The notes below the pieces were generated by a model. That model was not told where the DNA came from, did not search any database, and saw only the letters and a program-made list of their open reading frames with translations. Positions 23,898 through 37,109 of a DNA stretch of 64,000 bases are shown here, one piece after another (the first letter of the stretch is position 1; each line of letters starts with the position of its first letter). Location of the stretch: the NCBI GenBank assembly GCA_013398955.1, contig VWPU01000912.1:45806-109805 (forward strand), in the 5' to 3' direction. A program made the translations under genes and the position numbers. This stretch comes from Callaeas wilsoni (Eukaryota; Chordata; Aves; Passeriformes; Callaeidae).

Positions 23898-24985
23898 TGA
23901 GCCTAGAGGGTTCACCCTGGCTGAACGCCAGGCACCCACCACAGCCTCTCTCTCGCTCCCCTCTGCAGCAGACAGGGGAGAGAAAATATCACAAAGGGTT
24001 CATGAGTTAAATACTGGGAGAGATCACTCACCAAATACCATCATGGGCAAACCAGACCAAATTAGAGATATTAATTGAATTTATTACTAACAAAGCCAGA
24101 GCAGGATAATGAGAAGCAAAAAAAGATCTTAAAAACACCTTCCCATCACTCCTCCCTCCTTCTCAGCTCTACCTCTTACCCTTCCAGGAGAACAGGGAGA
24201 CAGGGAATGAGTATTATGGTCAGTTCACCACAGGTTGTTTCTCCTACTGCTCAGGGAGAGAAGTCATTCCCCTGCTCCACTGTGGGGTCCCTCCCACAGG
24301 AGACAGTCCTCCATGAACTTCTCCAACAAAAGTCCAGCCTATGAGGAACAGTTCTGCACAAACTGCTGCAACATGGGTCACTCTTCCATGGAGTGGAGTC
24401 CTTAAAGGACAGGCTCCTCCAGTGTGGGTCCTCCATGGGATGACAAATCCTACAAGGAAACCTTTTCCAGAGTTGGCTTCTCTGTTCACAGGTCTGCCGG
24501 TCCCTGCCAGGAACCTATTCCAGCACAGGCCTCTCACAGGTTCACAGCCTCCTCTCAGGCATCCACCTGCTCCAGCATGGTGGATCTCTGCATCCCTGTG
24601 ATCCTCCATGAGCAGCAGGGGCACAGCTCTTTCACCATGGTCTTTACCACGGCCTGCAGTGGAATCTCAGCTCCTGCATCTGGAGCACCTCCTGCCCCTC
24701 CTTCTGCACTGCCCTTGGTGTCTGCAGAGTTGTTCCTCTCACATGCTCTCACTCCTCTCTTCTCTGGCTGCAGTTACGTCTGTGCAATAACATTTTTTTC
24801 CCTTCTTAAATCTGTTATCACGGAGGTGTTACCATCGTTTCTGATTGGCTGGGCCAGCAGTACATACGTCTTGGAGCAGCCAGGGATTGTTTTCATCAGA
24901 CATGGGGAAGCTTCTGGCAGCTTCTCACAGAAGGCACCCCTGTAGCCCCCCCACTACCAAAGCTTGGCCATGCAAACCCAATACA
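23898..24985 (-). mobile_element. Solo LTR, same family as 5135-6185, opposite orientation
   Basis: The sequence aligns by eye with the reverse complement of the 5.1-kb LTR over most of its length. Shared landmarks are the U5-side AACGCCAGGCACCCACC text, the CATGAACTTCTCC stretch, the CACCATGGTCTTTACCACGG block and the CCACTACCAAA block near its end. On the minus strand a CCAAT box (complement at 24844-24848) precedes a TATA-like ATTTAAG (complement near 24805-24811). The right terminus ends ...CCCAATACA at 24985. The left terminus is eroded (expected TGTTGTGGTTTG is not intact), and I see no clean target duplication. It is older than the 5.1-kb copy and carries no internal retroviral genes. 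Confidence 0.82.
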
Positions 24986-27900
24986 GAAGCATAAAACATA
25001 TAACTTCAAACAGATATTGAAAAATGGCCTATGTGCCATTAAAGGCCAGTATGCCAGCCAGCACAGTTCTGCAGCTGCCAAAAGCATTTTTCCACAGGGG
25101 ACTATGTCAGGATTGCACAAAAATGAAAAGGAAATAAGCCTTAAATAGAAATAAAATTCAAACTGGTTTTGTATCTGTGAGGAGAAAGCTAACAAATCTC
25201 TTTGAAATAGGAAGCATTTGAGGTAACAAAGGCTGGTAACTGGAGATAATGTATATAGGAACAAGTGGTATCCGGGCATTTCTTTGTAAATCGTATTTGT
25301 ATAAGGCCATAGAAAAATTTACAGATAGAGATGAGATGAAATGAAAGATCACTGTTGTAAAAGGACAAAAAAAATAGTGAAAGGACAGTAAAGACCTTTT
25401 GAGACATATTGTGTTATAATCAAGTTCTCAGAAATCTATAGCAATGATCAAGCTAATTCTTTGAAATGCCACAAGTAGCTTTCCAGGGTATGGTGGAAAA
25501 GTGTAAGTGAATGAGTATGGAGAAAACAAGAAGTCCAGTCTGGAAGGGAGTTTCCTCTGTGCTAAGGAAAGCCCTCTTCTAAAGCCTCTTGTCTTCTCTG
25601 CCAGTGCCCAGGCAGGAAGGCAGATGCCTGGTGAGCCAAAGGCACCCTGAGGCAGGAGGAGCTGTCTCCCTGCCGAGCAGCCCGGAACACAGATGCAACA
25701 TGTGGAGGAACATCTGCCTCTGTGATAGCAGAGAAGCTTTCCAAAACATTCACTGTTTAAAATGTTCGTTTTAACAGCCCTTCAGCTGCCTGTGCCGTGG
25801 CATGGGTGGCTGTGTGCTGTGTTTTCACACCCCAAGGCATGGACTGAGATGCTCTGCCAGCAGGAGATGCGGGTGTGAAGAAGGGACCCAGTAGCAGGGA
25901 ACACAGGCAGTGATGGACTTTTTGCCTGTGGGACAGGAGCTGAGTCAGGCAGAGAGTATGCTGAAAACACTGATGTCAGGTGGTAAGGGTAGAGGATTTT
26001 GGAGGAAGTGGTCTAACCTTCTGCCTCCTCCCAGTGTCAGAGAAGCCAGAGAGACAGGGATGACACAGGGGGCCCATGAGACGCAGCCAAGGTTGGTTGG
26101 CAAAAGGACAACAGAGACAGATAGAAGGATGACTGGCACTGGAAGGGGAGATACAGAAAATAAAAACACATGAGAGAAAGGAGTCAGCAAAAGCCAGTCA
26201 TTGCCAAGCTGTCTTGGCCCGGCGTTACCCTGAGCTTTCCCTGGTTCTCCCAGCACTTAAGGGCAATGTGACACCGCTCGGGCACGCAGGAGCCCTTCCA
26301 CTGATGGTGGGTAGCAGTGTGACCTAGCTGGCATTCAGCTGGGAAGGGCAGAGGCTTGTCCTTCAGCAGGAGACTCCACAACTGTCTGCAAGTGGATGTG
26401 GGAGGCAGCATGCTGCCAGCCAAGGGTACCCAAAAGGAATGAGCAGGGACTGCTCCTACTTGCTGATGACAACTTCCTAAGAAGGAAAGAGCATCCTTAT
26501 GTTATCAGTGGAGGACACTGTTTACAAAGGTATTTATGCCTATGCCACTTTGGGCAGTCTTTAGCTTAGTCATATTTAAAGCCCATGACAACCTCTGCAA
26601 ATGTAAGGCAAAGGTAAGAATAACAGCGGGAATGTAGAAGATGGTTTGAAACAGACAGCAAGGTGTTTTGAGCCAGGTATGCTTAAGCAGCAAAGATAAT
26701 GTAGGGCTGTTTACCAGGGAATCCCCAGTGAGTTCTTTTGTCTGAAATGGGCAGAATGACTGAGCATGGCACACTTGGTAGGTCAGCTGGTTAATTCTGA
26801 AGGTTGGACCTGCTGCAGCAAAGCAGGGCATCTGCCCCACACTCCCACTCTGCTCAGAGCAGCCCCATTCCACAGGAGAAAGTCCAGGAAGAAAATGCTG
26901 CAAAATCGGAGCCACTTCTTCTAGCCCCAGCTGACAGAAGTCAGCAAGGCTGAGATTTACATTTGAGAGGCAGCAAGCAGCAGACTTGTCTACCTCTGTC
27001 ACTGCCTCGCAACCTGGACATAGTCTAAACTTATCACACCATCTGTCTCCAGATACCTGCACATAACAGAATGGATTTTCCCTGAAGTGAGCTCATGTCT
27101 ATCCCATGCATAGTGAAGATCTATCATTTTTATTTGGCAGCTCTCAGTGGAAACACTGGCCTGCATTTTGGTCAAAATGCCGCCTGACAATATCAGAAAG
27201 ACCAAGTGTTGCCCAAGGACTGAACCAAAGTGTCAGAATGTAGCTCACAGTAGCACTCCATAACATTATTCCAGCAGAGACCATCTGATTGACTTATTGA
27301 CTCCCTGGAAATACCCTTTAGCAGGATGTACTGTGGAGATAACAAGAAAGAGCTTAGGCCTCTTCTGTAAGCTTTAGTACAGAAAACAAATAATCACATG
27401 AACAACAGAGCTAACAAAGCTCAGTCACTGTTGCCATCTGCTCCACACAGTTGGATTTTGCTGCTTTGACAATACGTCTGCCCTGTAAAGACACTACTGT
27501 AGTCTCTGCCTTTTACCTGGCTTTTACCTGGGTGCTTATTTTCATGAAACTGTTCTCTAAAGCAGGTTGAAAGTTGCCAGTAGTTCAAAAGCTAACAGAG
27601 TGGCATAGACACACAGACATGTACAAACACACAGAGGCCAAGGAAGCTTAATTTCCTTTGAGGACCAGGCTGAAGAATAAGCTGTAACATTCATTTCTGA
27701 GAAAGACAGGAAGAAAATCCATCAATAGAGAATTACAACTTAAATGTATCCCCAAGTAATACTGATCCCAGTACTTGATTATGTGTTAGGCTGCTAAAAC
27801 AGCATCTAACTCTGTTATTTCCAGCTGTTTATTTCACTTGCTTATTTAACTTGAAGAAGTAAGTCATCATGTCAACAGACAATGATGGAGTAAATGTTCA

Positions 27901-28810
27901 GAATTAATTCTGTTCAAAGACCAGATCTCTCTCACATGGCCAGACAGTGCAGTACAGCCCACTTGAGCACTGAGACTGGGTTTGCATTAAAAGGTCCATA
28001 AGCTCACAGCAGCATGGGAAGCCCATCCTGAAGTGCTGGGGAGCAGAGGATGTGTCATCTAGTTACAGCTGGAGCTCAAGCTCTTTCAAGAGAAAGAAAT
28101 AAATATCATGCCAATCTTACCTGTCAGATACTGATGGACTGTCAAATCCGAATTTCTCAAACACTTTCATGCTCACATGACAATGTTGTCACCTGTGATT
28201 GATGGTTCTGACAATTTCAGACCTCATTTGGGGTGGCATGATGCCTGTCTGCCTCCCAGAGAACATCCCAGGGAACAAGGGAAAAGCCGGGAAGAGGATT
28301 CCAGGCTAGGCAAGCCCATCTTCAAGGAAGAATTTTTTGCTTTGATTTACTTTGTGTTCTCACCTTGTCTGGCTTCCAGCATCAGAGCCGGAGGATGGCT
28401 AGGGGGACCCCAAAAGGGAGAGCATTTCCCTTGAGCATGGGAGCCCTGGCACAGGCAGCCTAGGAGGTGCAGCCTCTGTTCCTCAGTGCTGCAGTGGGGA
28501 TCTGTGAGTGCTCAGAGTCCCTCTCCTCCCTGACCTGTAGGAGGCCTTTTGCAGGGGGAAGGTTGTCAGAGAAAAGGACAATTGGTGACCCTCAGGGAAG
28601 GGCCCAGATCTGGGAGTATTGAGGCTCAAAGCCAGTCTTGGTGCTTTCCAAAAGTAAGGAATCTATGGCCTCCCTGAAGTGCTGCGAAGACAATCATCAA
28701 TGTGTACTGGTGTAGCTGGTTCTGGACATAGGAGAGGGATTCAGCTTTCTTCCCTGTATCATATCATACAATATCATATCATAACATATCAGCCCCTCTC
28801 TATAAAAAAA
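24986..28810. other. Unique DNA with mixed base composition
   Basis: Nearly 4 kb with no recognised transposon, RNA gene or domain. The 25.6-27.1 kb part is more GC-rich than the surroundings and holds a 185-codon minus-strand open frame at 26505-27062 without recognisable motifs, splice chain or homology that I know of. Confidence 0.45.
28757..28790 (+). repeat. Imperfect ATATC/ATCAT repeat
   Basis: A short run of TATCATATCATACAATATC-like pentamer variants. It is a degenerate AT microsatellite immediately upstream of a CR1 piece. Confidence 0.7.
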
Positions 28811-29155
28811 ACATGGAGGTGCTGGAGCACCAAAGAAAGGAAACAGAGTTGCCGAGCGATCTGAAGCATGTCTTATGAGGAGCAACTAAAGAAACAAGTG
28901 ATAGGCCGCAAGTCACACCAGGGGAGGTTTAGATTGGACATTAGGAAAAAATTCTTCACTGAAAACATGGTCAGGCATTAGAATTAGCTGCCCAGGGAAG
29001 TGGTGGGATCAATAACCCCAGAAGTGTTCAAAAAACATGGAGATGTGGCAACTTGGAGACATAGGTTAGGGATGAACATGGCAGTGCTGGGTTATCAGTT
29101 AGACTTGATGAACTTAGTAGTCTTTTCCAACCTTGAGAACCTTATTGTTCTCTGA
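28811..29155 (+). mobile_element. CR1 LINE fragment, internally deleted
   Basis: Plus-strand CR1. The left part matches the ORF2 stretch around 'CATGGAGGTGCTGGAGCACC' and 'GTCTTATGAGGAGCAACT'. It then jumps over an expected segment of ORF2 and resumes at 'GGGGAGGTTTAGATTGGACA' and TTAGGAAAAAATTCTTCACTG, and continues to the 3' UTR near 29150 (CTTTTCCAACCTTGAGAACC). The sequence in between is compressed and diverged, so the copy carries at least one internal deletion in addition to 5' truncation. It cannot encode a working protein. Confidence 0.88.
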
Positions 29156-29916
29156 TAATCATACCATACCTTTGTCCCAGGACAAAGATGATATGTCCCA
29201 GCACCAGCTTTTTGACCAGATCCTGGAGAGGGCTCTGCTTGCCAGGGCACAGCTGGCAGAGATGTCCTGTGCATACAGTCAGCCTCAGCTCCTTTGCTGC
29301 TATTTAAAAGAAGCACCTTGTGTGACTCAATGCATTGGGACACAAACCAGACCACTCATTAGTATTCTGCCAACGACACACCTCCCTTCCCCTTCCCCAG
29401 TAGAGACAACACGAAAAAAAAGACAAAATCCTGTTGTTCTGTCTTCCCTCTATTACTCATTCTCCCTGTGGCAAGGAACATCTGGTCCTGGTAGATCAGC
29501 TGTGGGAAAAGCAGTGGTGCCTCACAGGAATTGCCTTGTCAGATCCTGTCTCTCTCTCAGTGATCCCATGAAGCTCCCAGGATACTCTGCAGCCAATCCT
29601 TACAGTGTCTTCTTTTCAAATATTTGGTTTAGAGACACTTTAGCTCTCACTGCTTCCGTCCCTGAAGCTAAGAGCCCAGATCTTCCCCTTTCCTGTGATG
29701 GAGAACCTTTGGAGTTTCCTGAACACCTCTGGTTCTTTCTAGAATTGGTTTTCACACCATGTCTCACCTGACGTCACTACTCAAGCTAAGAAATGTCCTC
29801 AGGCTGCTTTCTGAGTCTCTCTGTTGTTTGCATATCTTGCCATTGCAGGTGCTTGGCACTGACTGCATGATGCAAAGCTGGGGGTCTGCTGAGCCGTGCT
29901 GGCAGCCTCCCCTCAC

Positions 29917-30374
29917 CTAGACATGGAGAGAGTACGGGACATTGTTCGATGCACATCGCTGTCGGTGGGCTCTTGCTGGGTGCTGCTGTGGGAGGGGGCT
30001 GGCATGACACTCAGGGTTGAGATTAAGTCTGTGGTGGGGTTGAGTGGAAGTTGGACTTTCCTCAGTCCATGGGAATCTATCCCTGCAATAAGCTGCTTCT
30101 TGGCTTGCGGTCTAAAGACCACATAAACTTGTCTTTCTGCAGAATTTGAGGAGCAAGGCATGTCTGTGATATTTGCAGATGGTTTGGGGAGGGCCTCAGT
30201 CCTGATGCCTTTAGCCAGGTTACTCTTAGAAAAAGGAAAGATGAGCTTAGGGGAGCCCATATCTACAGTCCGTCCTCCAGCCCACCCTGCCCCAGATGAC
30301 TTCTCATAGTGGGCCAGCCAAGGGAGAGCGTTGAACAAACCAGTATCAGATGGAAGTAGCATTGGTGTGCAGAC
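29917..30374 (-). other. Exon-like open segment of 458 bases
   Basis: On the minus strand an AG at 30375-30376 is followed by 152 open codons plus two bases, ending at a near-ideal donor (TCTAG followed by GTGAGG). Base composition is about half G+C, higher than the flanks, and the predicted peptide is Ser/Thr/Pro-rich with patches such as RQVYVVFRPQAKKQL and HRTMSRTLSMS. The acceptor has only a weak pyrimidine tract. I do not recognise the protein and found no partner exon. It may be a genuine internal exon of an unidentified gene or a chance open frame. Confidence 0.17.
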
Positions 30375-30759
30375 CTAGTGTTAGAGTCTGTGCATGACGA
30401 TCAGCCTGCCCTCCCACAAGCTAGTTTAGGAATGAGAGAGTTAGAACTCCTGTGGGGAAAGCAGAGAACTGGAGACAGTTCACCAAAAGCCTTACAGACA
30501 CATGTTCCTATTCCATTCCAGTTTTTTGCCGTCTTTAGTCTTCCTCTACACACAAGCAGGAGTTTGGGTGGCAGAAACCAGGTCAGCAGTAAGAGGTTAA
30601 TTAGTGCACAGATTAATGCTGGATGTCACATGGTCTGTCCTAACAGCTCCATTACTTGTGACAGGGTGCTGCGCTTGCTGGCACAAACCACAGCTCCCAT
30701 CAGCTCCCATCATCTTGCTGAGTTTTTCCTTATTGTGTTCTGCAAATAAAGCCTGCCTC

Positions 30760-30783
30760 GTGTCTGTCTGTCTGTCTGTCTGT
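30760..30783 (+). repeat. (GTCT)n microsatellite
   Basis: Five to six tandem GTCT units directly after an AATAAA-containing stretch. Short and nearly perfect. Confidence 0.85.
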
Positions 30784-33700
30784 AAGTGCTCTCTAACACA
30801 AGGTAGGCAGAGTATCTTTACTGACGTAAAGGCTCCAAGTGCCTTGTTTCATCCTGGTACAGAATATCCCACCTGTTCCTGACTCAGCACCTCAAAAGAA
30901 TGTTATTTCCAGGATGGAAATGAACACAGTCAGCAAATGATCTCTTTTTTAAAAAAAAAAATATTTCCTTTTAAACCTCTAACACTATGACTATCCTTGC
31001 TTATATTGAAAACACCCTTTTCTTCACTGACTTGCATTTTTTCAATTCTGGTTTTGGGCTTTGTGATTTTTATTGCTGGGAGTTTATAGGACTATTAGAG
31101 CTCCTGTAAAAAAGAAAACCACTGACAACCAAACCAACAACCACACACTGAGTGAGACTTGTTGCAAACACTTTCAGTGTCAGATATGCTGGAAAATCCA
31201 GAGAGAATACAGTGTTGAAATAGGCTTAAGTACGAAATGTTCTTAAACATTCTGCTGAGGATTGTATTGAGTATTTTAGATTGATTTTTAATGTGAGTTT
31301 TTTCCAGATGGTTGAGGCAGGATACTGCTGAGACAGATAACAGCTTTAAATGCACATGCCTGTTTAACTTGACAGTTTGCAAACAGTGGAGTGGCAAAGT
31401 TCACGAGCTGCACAAGGAGCCATCTCAAGCTCTCCACAACGGTAAGCACCCCACCCGTAGGGGCCTTGCCTTGTGAGCCAGCACCTCTGAGACACAAATG
31501 TACCTGCCTGGGCTGTACTGCTCCCCACAGTGCAGGTGGGGATTTGGCTCACAGCAAACCTGATGTGCCTGAGGAGCAATGCGAAGGCTTCCTCAAGACA
31601 TCAGACTCAACGAGAGCATGGGATGCCTGGGCCAGCCGTGCAGGAGGGCTCTCTGTCCCAGGGCATCCAGCTCCCTGCTCAGGGCTGTTCAACACACGAC
31701 GTGCTCCAGAGCCCCAAATTGCATGTCCTGTGCTGAGGGCTTAGCTCTGGTACCATGGCACTGAAGCTGTGTGGAGGGCTTCAGTCTTTCATTCATGGAA
31801 GATAAGGGAGAAGAACTCAGTGGAGGTGTGCATGGCAGTGGAATGAGGCTACCTGCATGCAGATCTGAGGAGTGAGCAACATGGCTCACATGGGAAGTGT
31901 TGTGGTCCCTAGTGCTGGGGAAGGAGGGTAGCTTCATGGGATGGTACCCAAATGGATAGAATCTGGTTGAGGGAAAACAAGAGCGAGAAAGCTTTCTCTC
32001 TGAGGCCCTGGAAAGAAGGGTGCTTGAAATGCAGCACAAGGGTACTGTCTCCCATTGCTTGCTTGTTGCTTTTCTGGGAAAATAGGCTCTGTCCACTAAG
32101 CAAACAGGACCACAACAAATAAATACTTCAGCAGACAAGTCTATCTGTTTTATCCTTTCCACAGAAACAGTCTGAAATACCTCTGATTAAAGCTAGCAGC
32201 TCAAGCTAAAACTGGGCAACGTGATTCAAAATTTATCCTTTTGCTTATTTTTTCTCAGCAATGTATGCTCAAGGTTTTTCATCTTCATCTGTATCAAAGG
32301 CTGATCTTTTGTTCTTTTCTATTGCTGTCATTCAGTTTTTGGAACAGCAATTTTTTTTTTACAGAACTAGGTAAGCTTTGGTGTTTCTCAGTGTGATTTT
32401 TCAAGTGCATAGTGTTGCTGTTATATATTTCCTTTTCATCAGAAAAGCAGACTGGTCTTTCTTTTGTAATGCAAGCCTCAAAACTGACCAGGTGCCAGTT
32501 TCTGGTTTTCTCTTACCGGGTTCCAGCTGCAGATGTTAATTTGCTGGCATGCAGTCTAAGTTCAGCCTGGGATGAAAGGATACTGCAGGCAGCAGAGGCA
32601 GAGGGTTTGGTGCAGAGTGGTAACATGGATTTCCTATTTGCAAAAGGATCAATCTGCCCATGAAGGTCACTCTGAGGAGAATTCCTGCTGTTACTGTAAG
32701 GAAATGATGAAGAGGGATGGAGGAATTCCAGTTAAATAAATGAGAATGAGCAGAAGAAGGGGCCAGGAAGAAGTAGGAAAGAGAATCTACAAAGGAAGAG
32801 CCATTTGAAGAAAAGAGGAATAAAATTAGAGGGATAAGCAGCACAAAAAGGAAGATGAGATGGGGAGCCAGGTGTGAGGACTTGGTGTCTGAAGTGCATG
32901 GAGCGGGTACCATGAAGGGACAAGACATATGCAAAGCATTGAGTGAGCAGGCAGGAAAGGGAGTCACTGTACTTGTATTTACTTGTGCCCCTGGGATCCT
33001 AAAAAGCTTAGTTTGATTTTCAGTAGTGAAAAAGATCTCCAATGGTGTTTTTAACAAGTCTTCAGGGCTTAAAACAGTGATCAAAACTCAAAAGTGCTGT
33101 ATAGTGAATGAGAAATAAGACACGAGCACAGATTGTATCTCTAAGATGCCACTGTTTCTTGCAATCCCCACTGTGACAAATAGAAATGTGTATTGTTGTC
33201 TCAGCCCAGCTGCTGAGCACAAGTGACTGATGTCCCATAAAGAGGAATTCAGACTGTGCTGGTTTTGTCACCAAACTCATCCATTGTTCATTTTATTAAA
33301 TGGTGTGTTCAAGGTTACAGTTTGTCCTTACAGTTACAGTTTATGTCTTACAACTCTGCACATCTAGTTATTGAGTAAAAGAGCACAAATCTCAGTGCAA
33401 ATTGCCATTCTAGGCCTTATGTCCTCATCCTACTTACACCAGCTTAGCCCAGCCTTACTTCAGAGCCCCTCAGACTCCAGGCAGCTGGGTAATAATCTTG
33501 ACACACCAACTATTGCCTTTTTCAGGCTAATTTGCACATTGGATGTAAGATAGGTATTCACATCCAGGCAACATTTACAAAAGGTTCTTTTAGAAGCACA
33601 AATCTTCTCTTGCCTGGCAAATCAGGTTCTAGTTAAGCCTGAGAACAGGGGAAGAACCTCTGCAAAGTGTCTGGCTTCTAAAATGCTTTTGCAATATTAC

Positions 33701-36700
33701 TGTACCATTCTTCTCATAAGAGAGATAAAAATAAGATTAACATTCTAAGGGCATGAAAACCATGCAAGATTAACAGCCACTAAGACAGATGTTTAGCTAC
33801 CTCCTGCTGCTCTGTCCCAGAGTAAAACCTTTCATTTTGAGCTTTCCTTCTCATGTGTTCTCCTCTATTTGCATGTTTATATCCATTTCCTCATCTGCCA
33901 GGGAGAAGATTGTCAAGATGTTCTCAATTTTGACCTCAATACAAAGTGTATTGCACAGATAATTGTCCTGGCTTGCTATTTTCATCATGGCATTTATGCC
34001 TTGCACCCCTCTGCACTACACCAATGTAACTACATTGGTCTTTGCTGACCAGGTACTTTACAATCCAGATTTGCTCTGTGAAGTATTCTTGCATAGTTGA
34101 TTTCTAATCCTGTCCTTTCTCCACAAGTTATGTCCATCTTGATCGCTTAATTAAGATTATTTTTCCATTTCCATGCCAATGATTTTTCTGCAGAGCCTTC
34201 ACCTTAAAATTTGCTTTCCCAATGCCTCCAAAATTATTTGCTTGTCTGCCTTCACAACCCTTCTTTTTGACACTACCCTTTTTTTTTGTTTTGGTTTCTC
34301 TAACCTTTTACCACAGAAATCACTACTGTACTGTAGTCACTATTTTACTCATTTGTTCTCTGGCACACAGTATCTGGACGAGGTTTTTACACACCATCTA
34401 TTTCATAGCATCCATTGCCTTGCAGTTCTCCCTCATCTAATCAGCTCTCAAATCAAGCTTTTGTAGCGTCTGGAGAATGGGTTCTATGTTTTCCTTTTAA
34501 CAGTGATGATGTGAAAGGCGCAAACATTGTAGTCAGTTGAAAAGAATGAATGTATTAACTGTCAGGCTCTAAAGCAACTTTCTTAAAGCCCCTCTTGACC
34601 ACACACAGAGAAGTGATCGCTAATAATTACTATGTATAAAGATGCATGAAACAATACACATTTGTATGAAAAATATTCTACGTTTTCTTTCTTTGTATTT
34701 TCCCATCAAGACAGAAATGACTCCACCAGCATTCAAACAATCCAGTATCTACAGTAAATAGGGACAGCAATAACCTACAAAAACTCTAATTCTAATTTTC
34801 CACTTGGTGAACAAGACTAGGTATTTTTCTATTTTAGTATGTTCTGAATGTTATTCATTATTGAAAAGATCATGGTAATCATAGCTACAACCTTTAGAAA
34901 ATAGAAATTAATTTCTTCATATGGAAATGAATAGCATTCATCCCTCTGGATGGCAAAGTCTTGAGTTCAGGTAGTGTAAAACAAAATTGTTTCCACTTTT
35001 TGAGACAGAAAGGTAAATTTAGGTTAAGTGAGCTGTAAGACTTGTGGTGTTTTGTCTTCTGGCTGATTATCAGGGTAATGTTGAATTTGATTAAATTTCA
35101 CTGAAGAAGAACTGATACCCTCTATCCAACAACCTTTTTCTTATCTCACCTGTCCACTTACTCCCTTTCTGCATCAATTTTAGGGGTTTTAAGTGTTCTT
35201 AATTGAAATTTAAACAGGAATACATATTCTTTTTCTCTCCTTTTGTCTTCATTAAGAAGGTATCTGAATACTAAACCAAACAACCTTTTCTGCTAACAAA
35301 TCTGAAATGCCAGCATTGTGTACTTTATGAATATATAGAGAGACTGGGAGGGCAGGAGCTTCAAAAGCCACCAGAAGAGGAGACCAGGAGAAATAATAAT
35401 GCCAAATCTGTACTACATCCAGTGTCTGAAATACCATAGGACAGCTAAACACTGTGCTATGGAAAGTGAACACGCAGTGATCATTGAAGGCAGGATTTAC
35501 GAAGCACAGAAAGCACCTCAAAAAGGTAATTTGCATGAAAGGAAGGCTGGACAAAGTCACTTTTTCTTAATAAACAATAGAAACATACCTAAAGAGAAAC
35601 TTGAATGGATGAAAAAGAAAACAGATCTAATAAAACAGGAGAAGGGAAACTTGTCCCCACATCACCTGGCTGGTGAGATCTATGTAGCTCACTTGCACCC
35701 ATATGGATTGGGAGAACACTGGAGAGCCAGGACAGTGGCACAGAGACATCATAGTAAAGAAAGTAGCTGTTCTGACTCACCTTGCATAGAAGACTAATAG
35801 TCAAGCCAGGGCATGACAGAGAAATAAATCCCCAAATCAGCTGTAGTATTAGGGCGATTAAAGAGAATCCTTGAAGTATCCTATTGAATTTTCAAACTCT
35901 AGTGCTAGCAGACTCCTCTGGAAAAGGTGACTAGGAAAAAAGCACATACTTTTCATTGAAATGATAGATGCAAATAGAACTCCCTTTCTGAGAAACCATG
36001 CAGGGCACTTAAGAATCAAAATAAGTTGGTTGATCTCAAAGCGTTCTGCAAAGCTGCAAGTGTCCATTTGGAGGCAGGTGCCATCAGGTGTGGGAAAATG
36101 GAAGAAGTTCCTCTGCTCTGTATTATCTTATGTCCTTCTGGCAAGTGGCAGCAGGTTTAAGAAAACCTGTATTGTCACAAAGAAAATATAAAAAGCCTTT
36201 GGTTTGCTGTGACCCAAAAGAAAAAATCTGCTAGACCCTTATTGCTCATGAGATGCTTCAACAGTTGAATAAAACATGGAGTAAGCTGTTAGAATTCAAA
36301 CCTTTAGATGGAGTCTGTGATCCAGGTGAGTCTACCAACAAGCTCAACCACATTGAGGTTTTTTTCAAATTATCAGCATATGGCAGGTTCCCCACTTTGG
36401 TACTAAACTAGTGCTACACATGATACACATGATAATGGATAATAGGCCTACATTTACAGCTCTCGAGGTCTGGCACCACAAATACTCTTGTCCATCACCC
36501 TTGTATTTGGTTGTTGATTTTTGTTAATCACTTAGGCTTGTTGGCTAGCACTTTGGTTGTGTCTTCCACAGAGAAATCAATGCTAAAGGCAAAACAATCT
36601 TTAAGACACAAAACAAAAGTAAAATTACTACAACAATAGCCCATAACTGGCTCTCAGACATCATCTGAGAACCCATATATTATGTTCCTCAATATTGCTA

Positions 36701-37109
36701 AACAGACAATTTTAATACTGATTTTGCAACAGTTCATAATGAACAGAGGAAAGTAAAGACTGGCGAACCAGTCCAAGGTGATATGGAAGAGAAGACCAAA
36801 TATCCAATGTTTCAGGATAGAGAGCACAAGAGAGAATAATGTGCAGAAAATCTAACTTAGGTTATTCTCTTCCCATTTCCTAAATGTCTGACAGAAAGTT
36901 TCTCAAGTTTCTAAACCTAATCTTTAATAGGTACCTAAGGTGCCTGTTGATCTTATTATTTGTTCCATATAACTGTCATGTCTTATTTGCTTTGGTACTT
37001 CTAGGAAAAAAAAAGTATTAAGGCTATCAGTCTGCAGAATGAAAACTATTTAAAAATTGGAAACAACAGGGAAGATTTTTCAGGACAAACATGAATCAGT
37101 AATCACTAG

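Larger units (their letters stand above)
29156..37109. other. Unique DNA, about 8 kb, no identified gene
   Basis: The largest repeat-poor block of the left half. It holds the exon-like segment at 29917-30374, a (GTCT)n tract, and GC-richer patches near 29.2-30.4 and 31.4-31.8 kb. Open frames of 100-210 codons occur on both strands but lack recognisable motifs. AT-rich from 33.5 kb on. Confidence 0.4.

Noticed and set aside
26505..27062. 185-codon minus-strand open frame
   Set aside because: No recognisable motif, no splice or promoter support, and a length within what this window produces by chance.
29133..29771. 212-codon plus-strand open frame beginning at the end of a CR1
   Set aside because: No motif, the start falls in CR1-derived sequence, and composition gives no coding signal beyond length.
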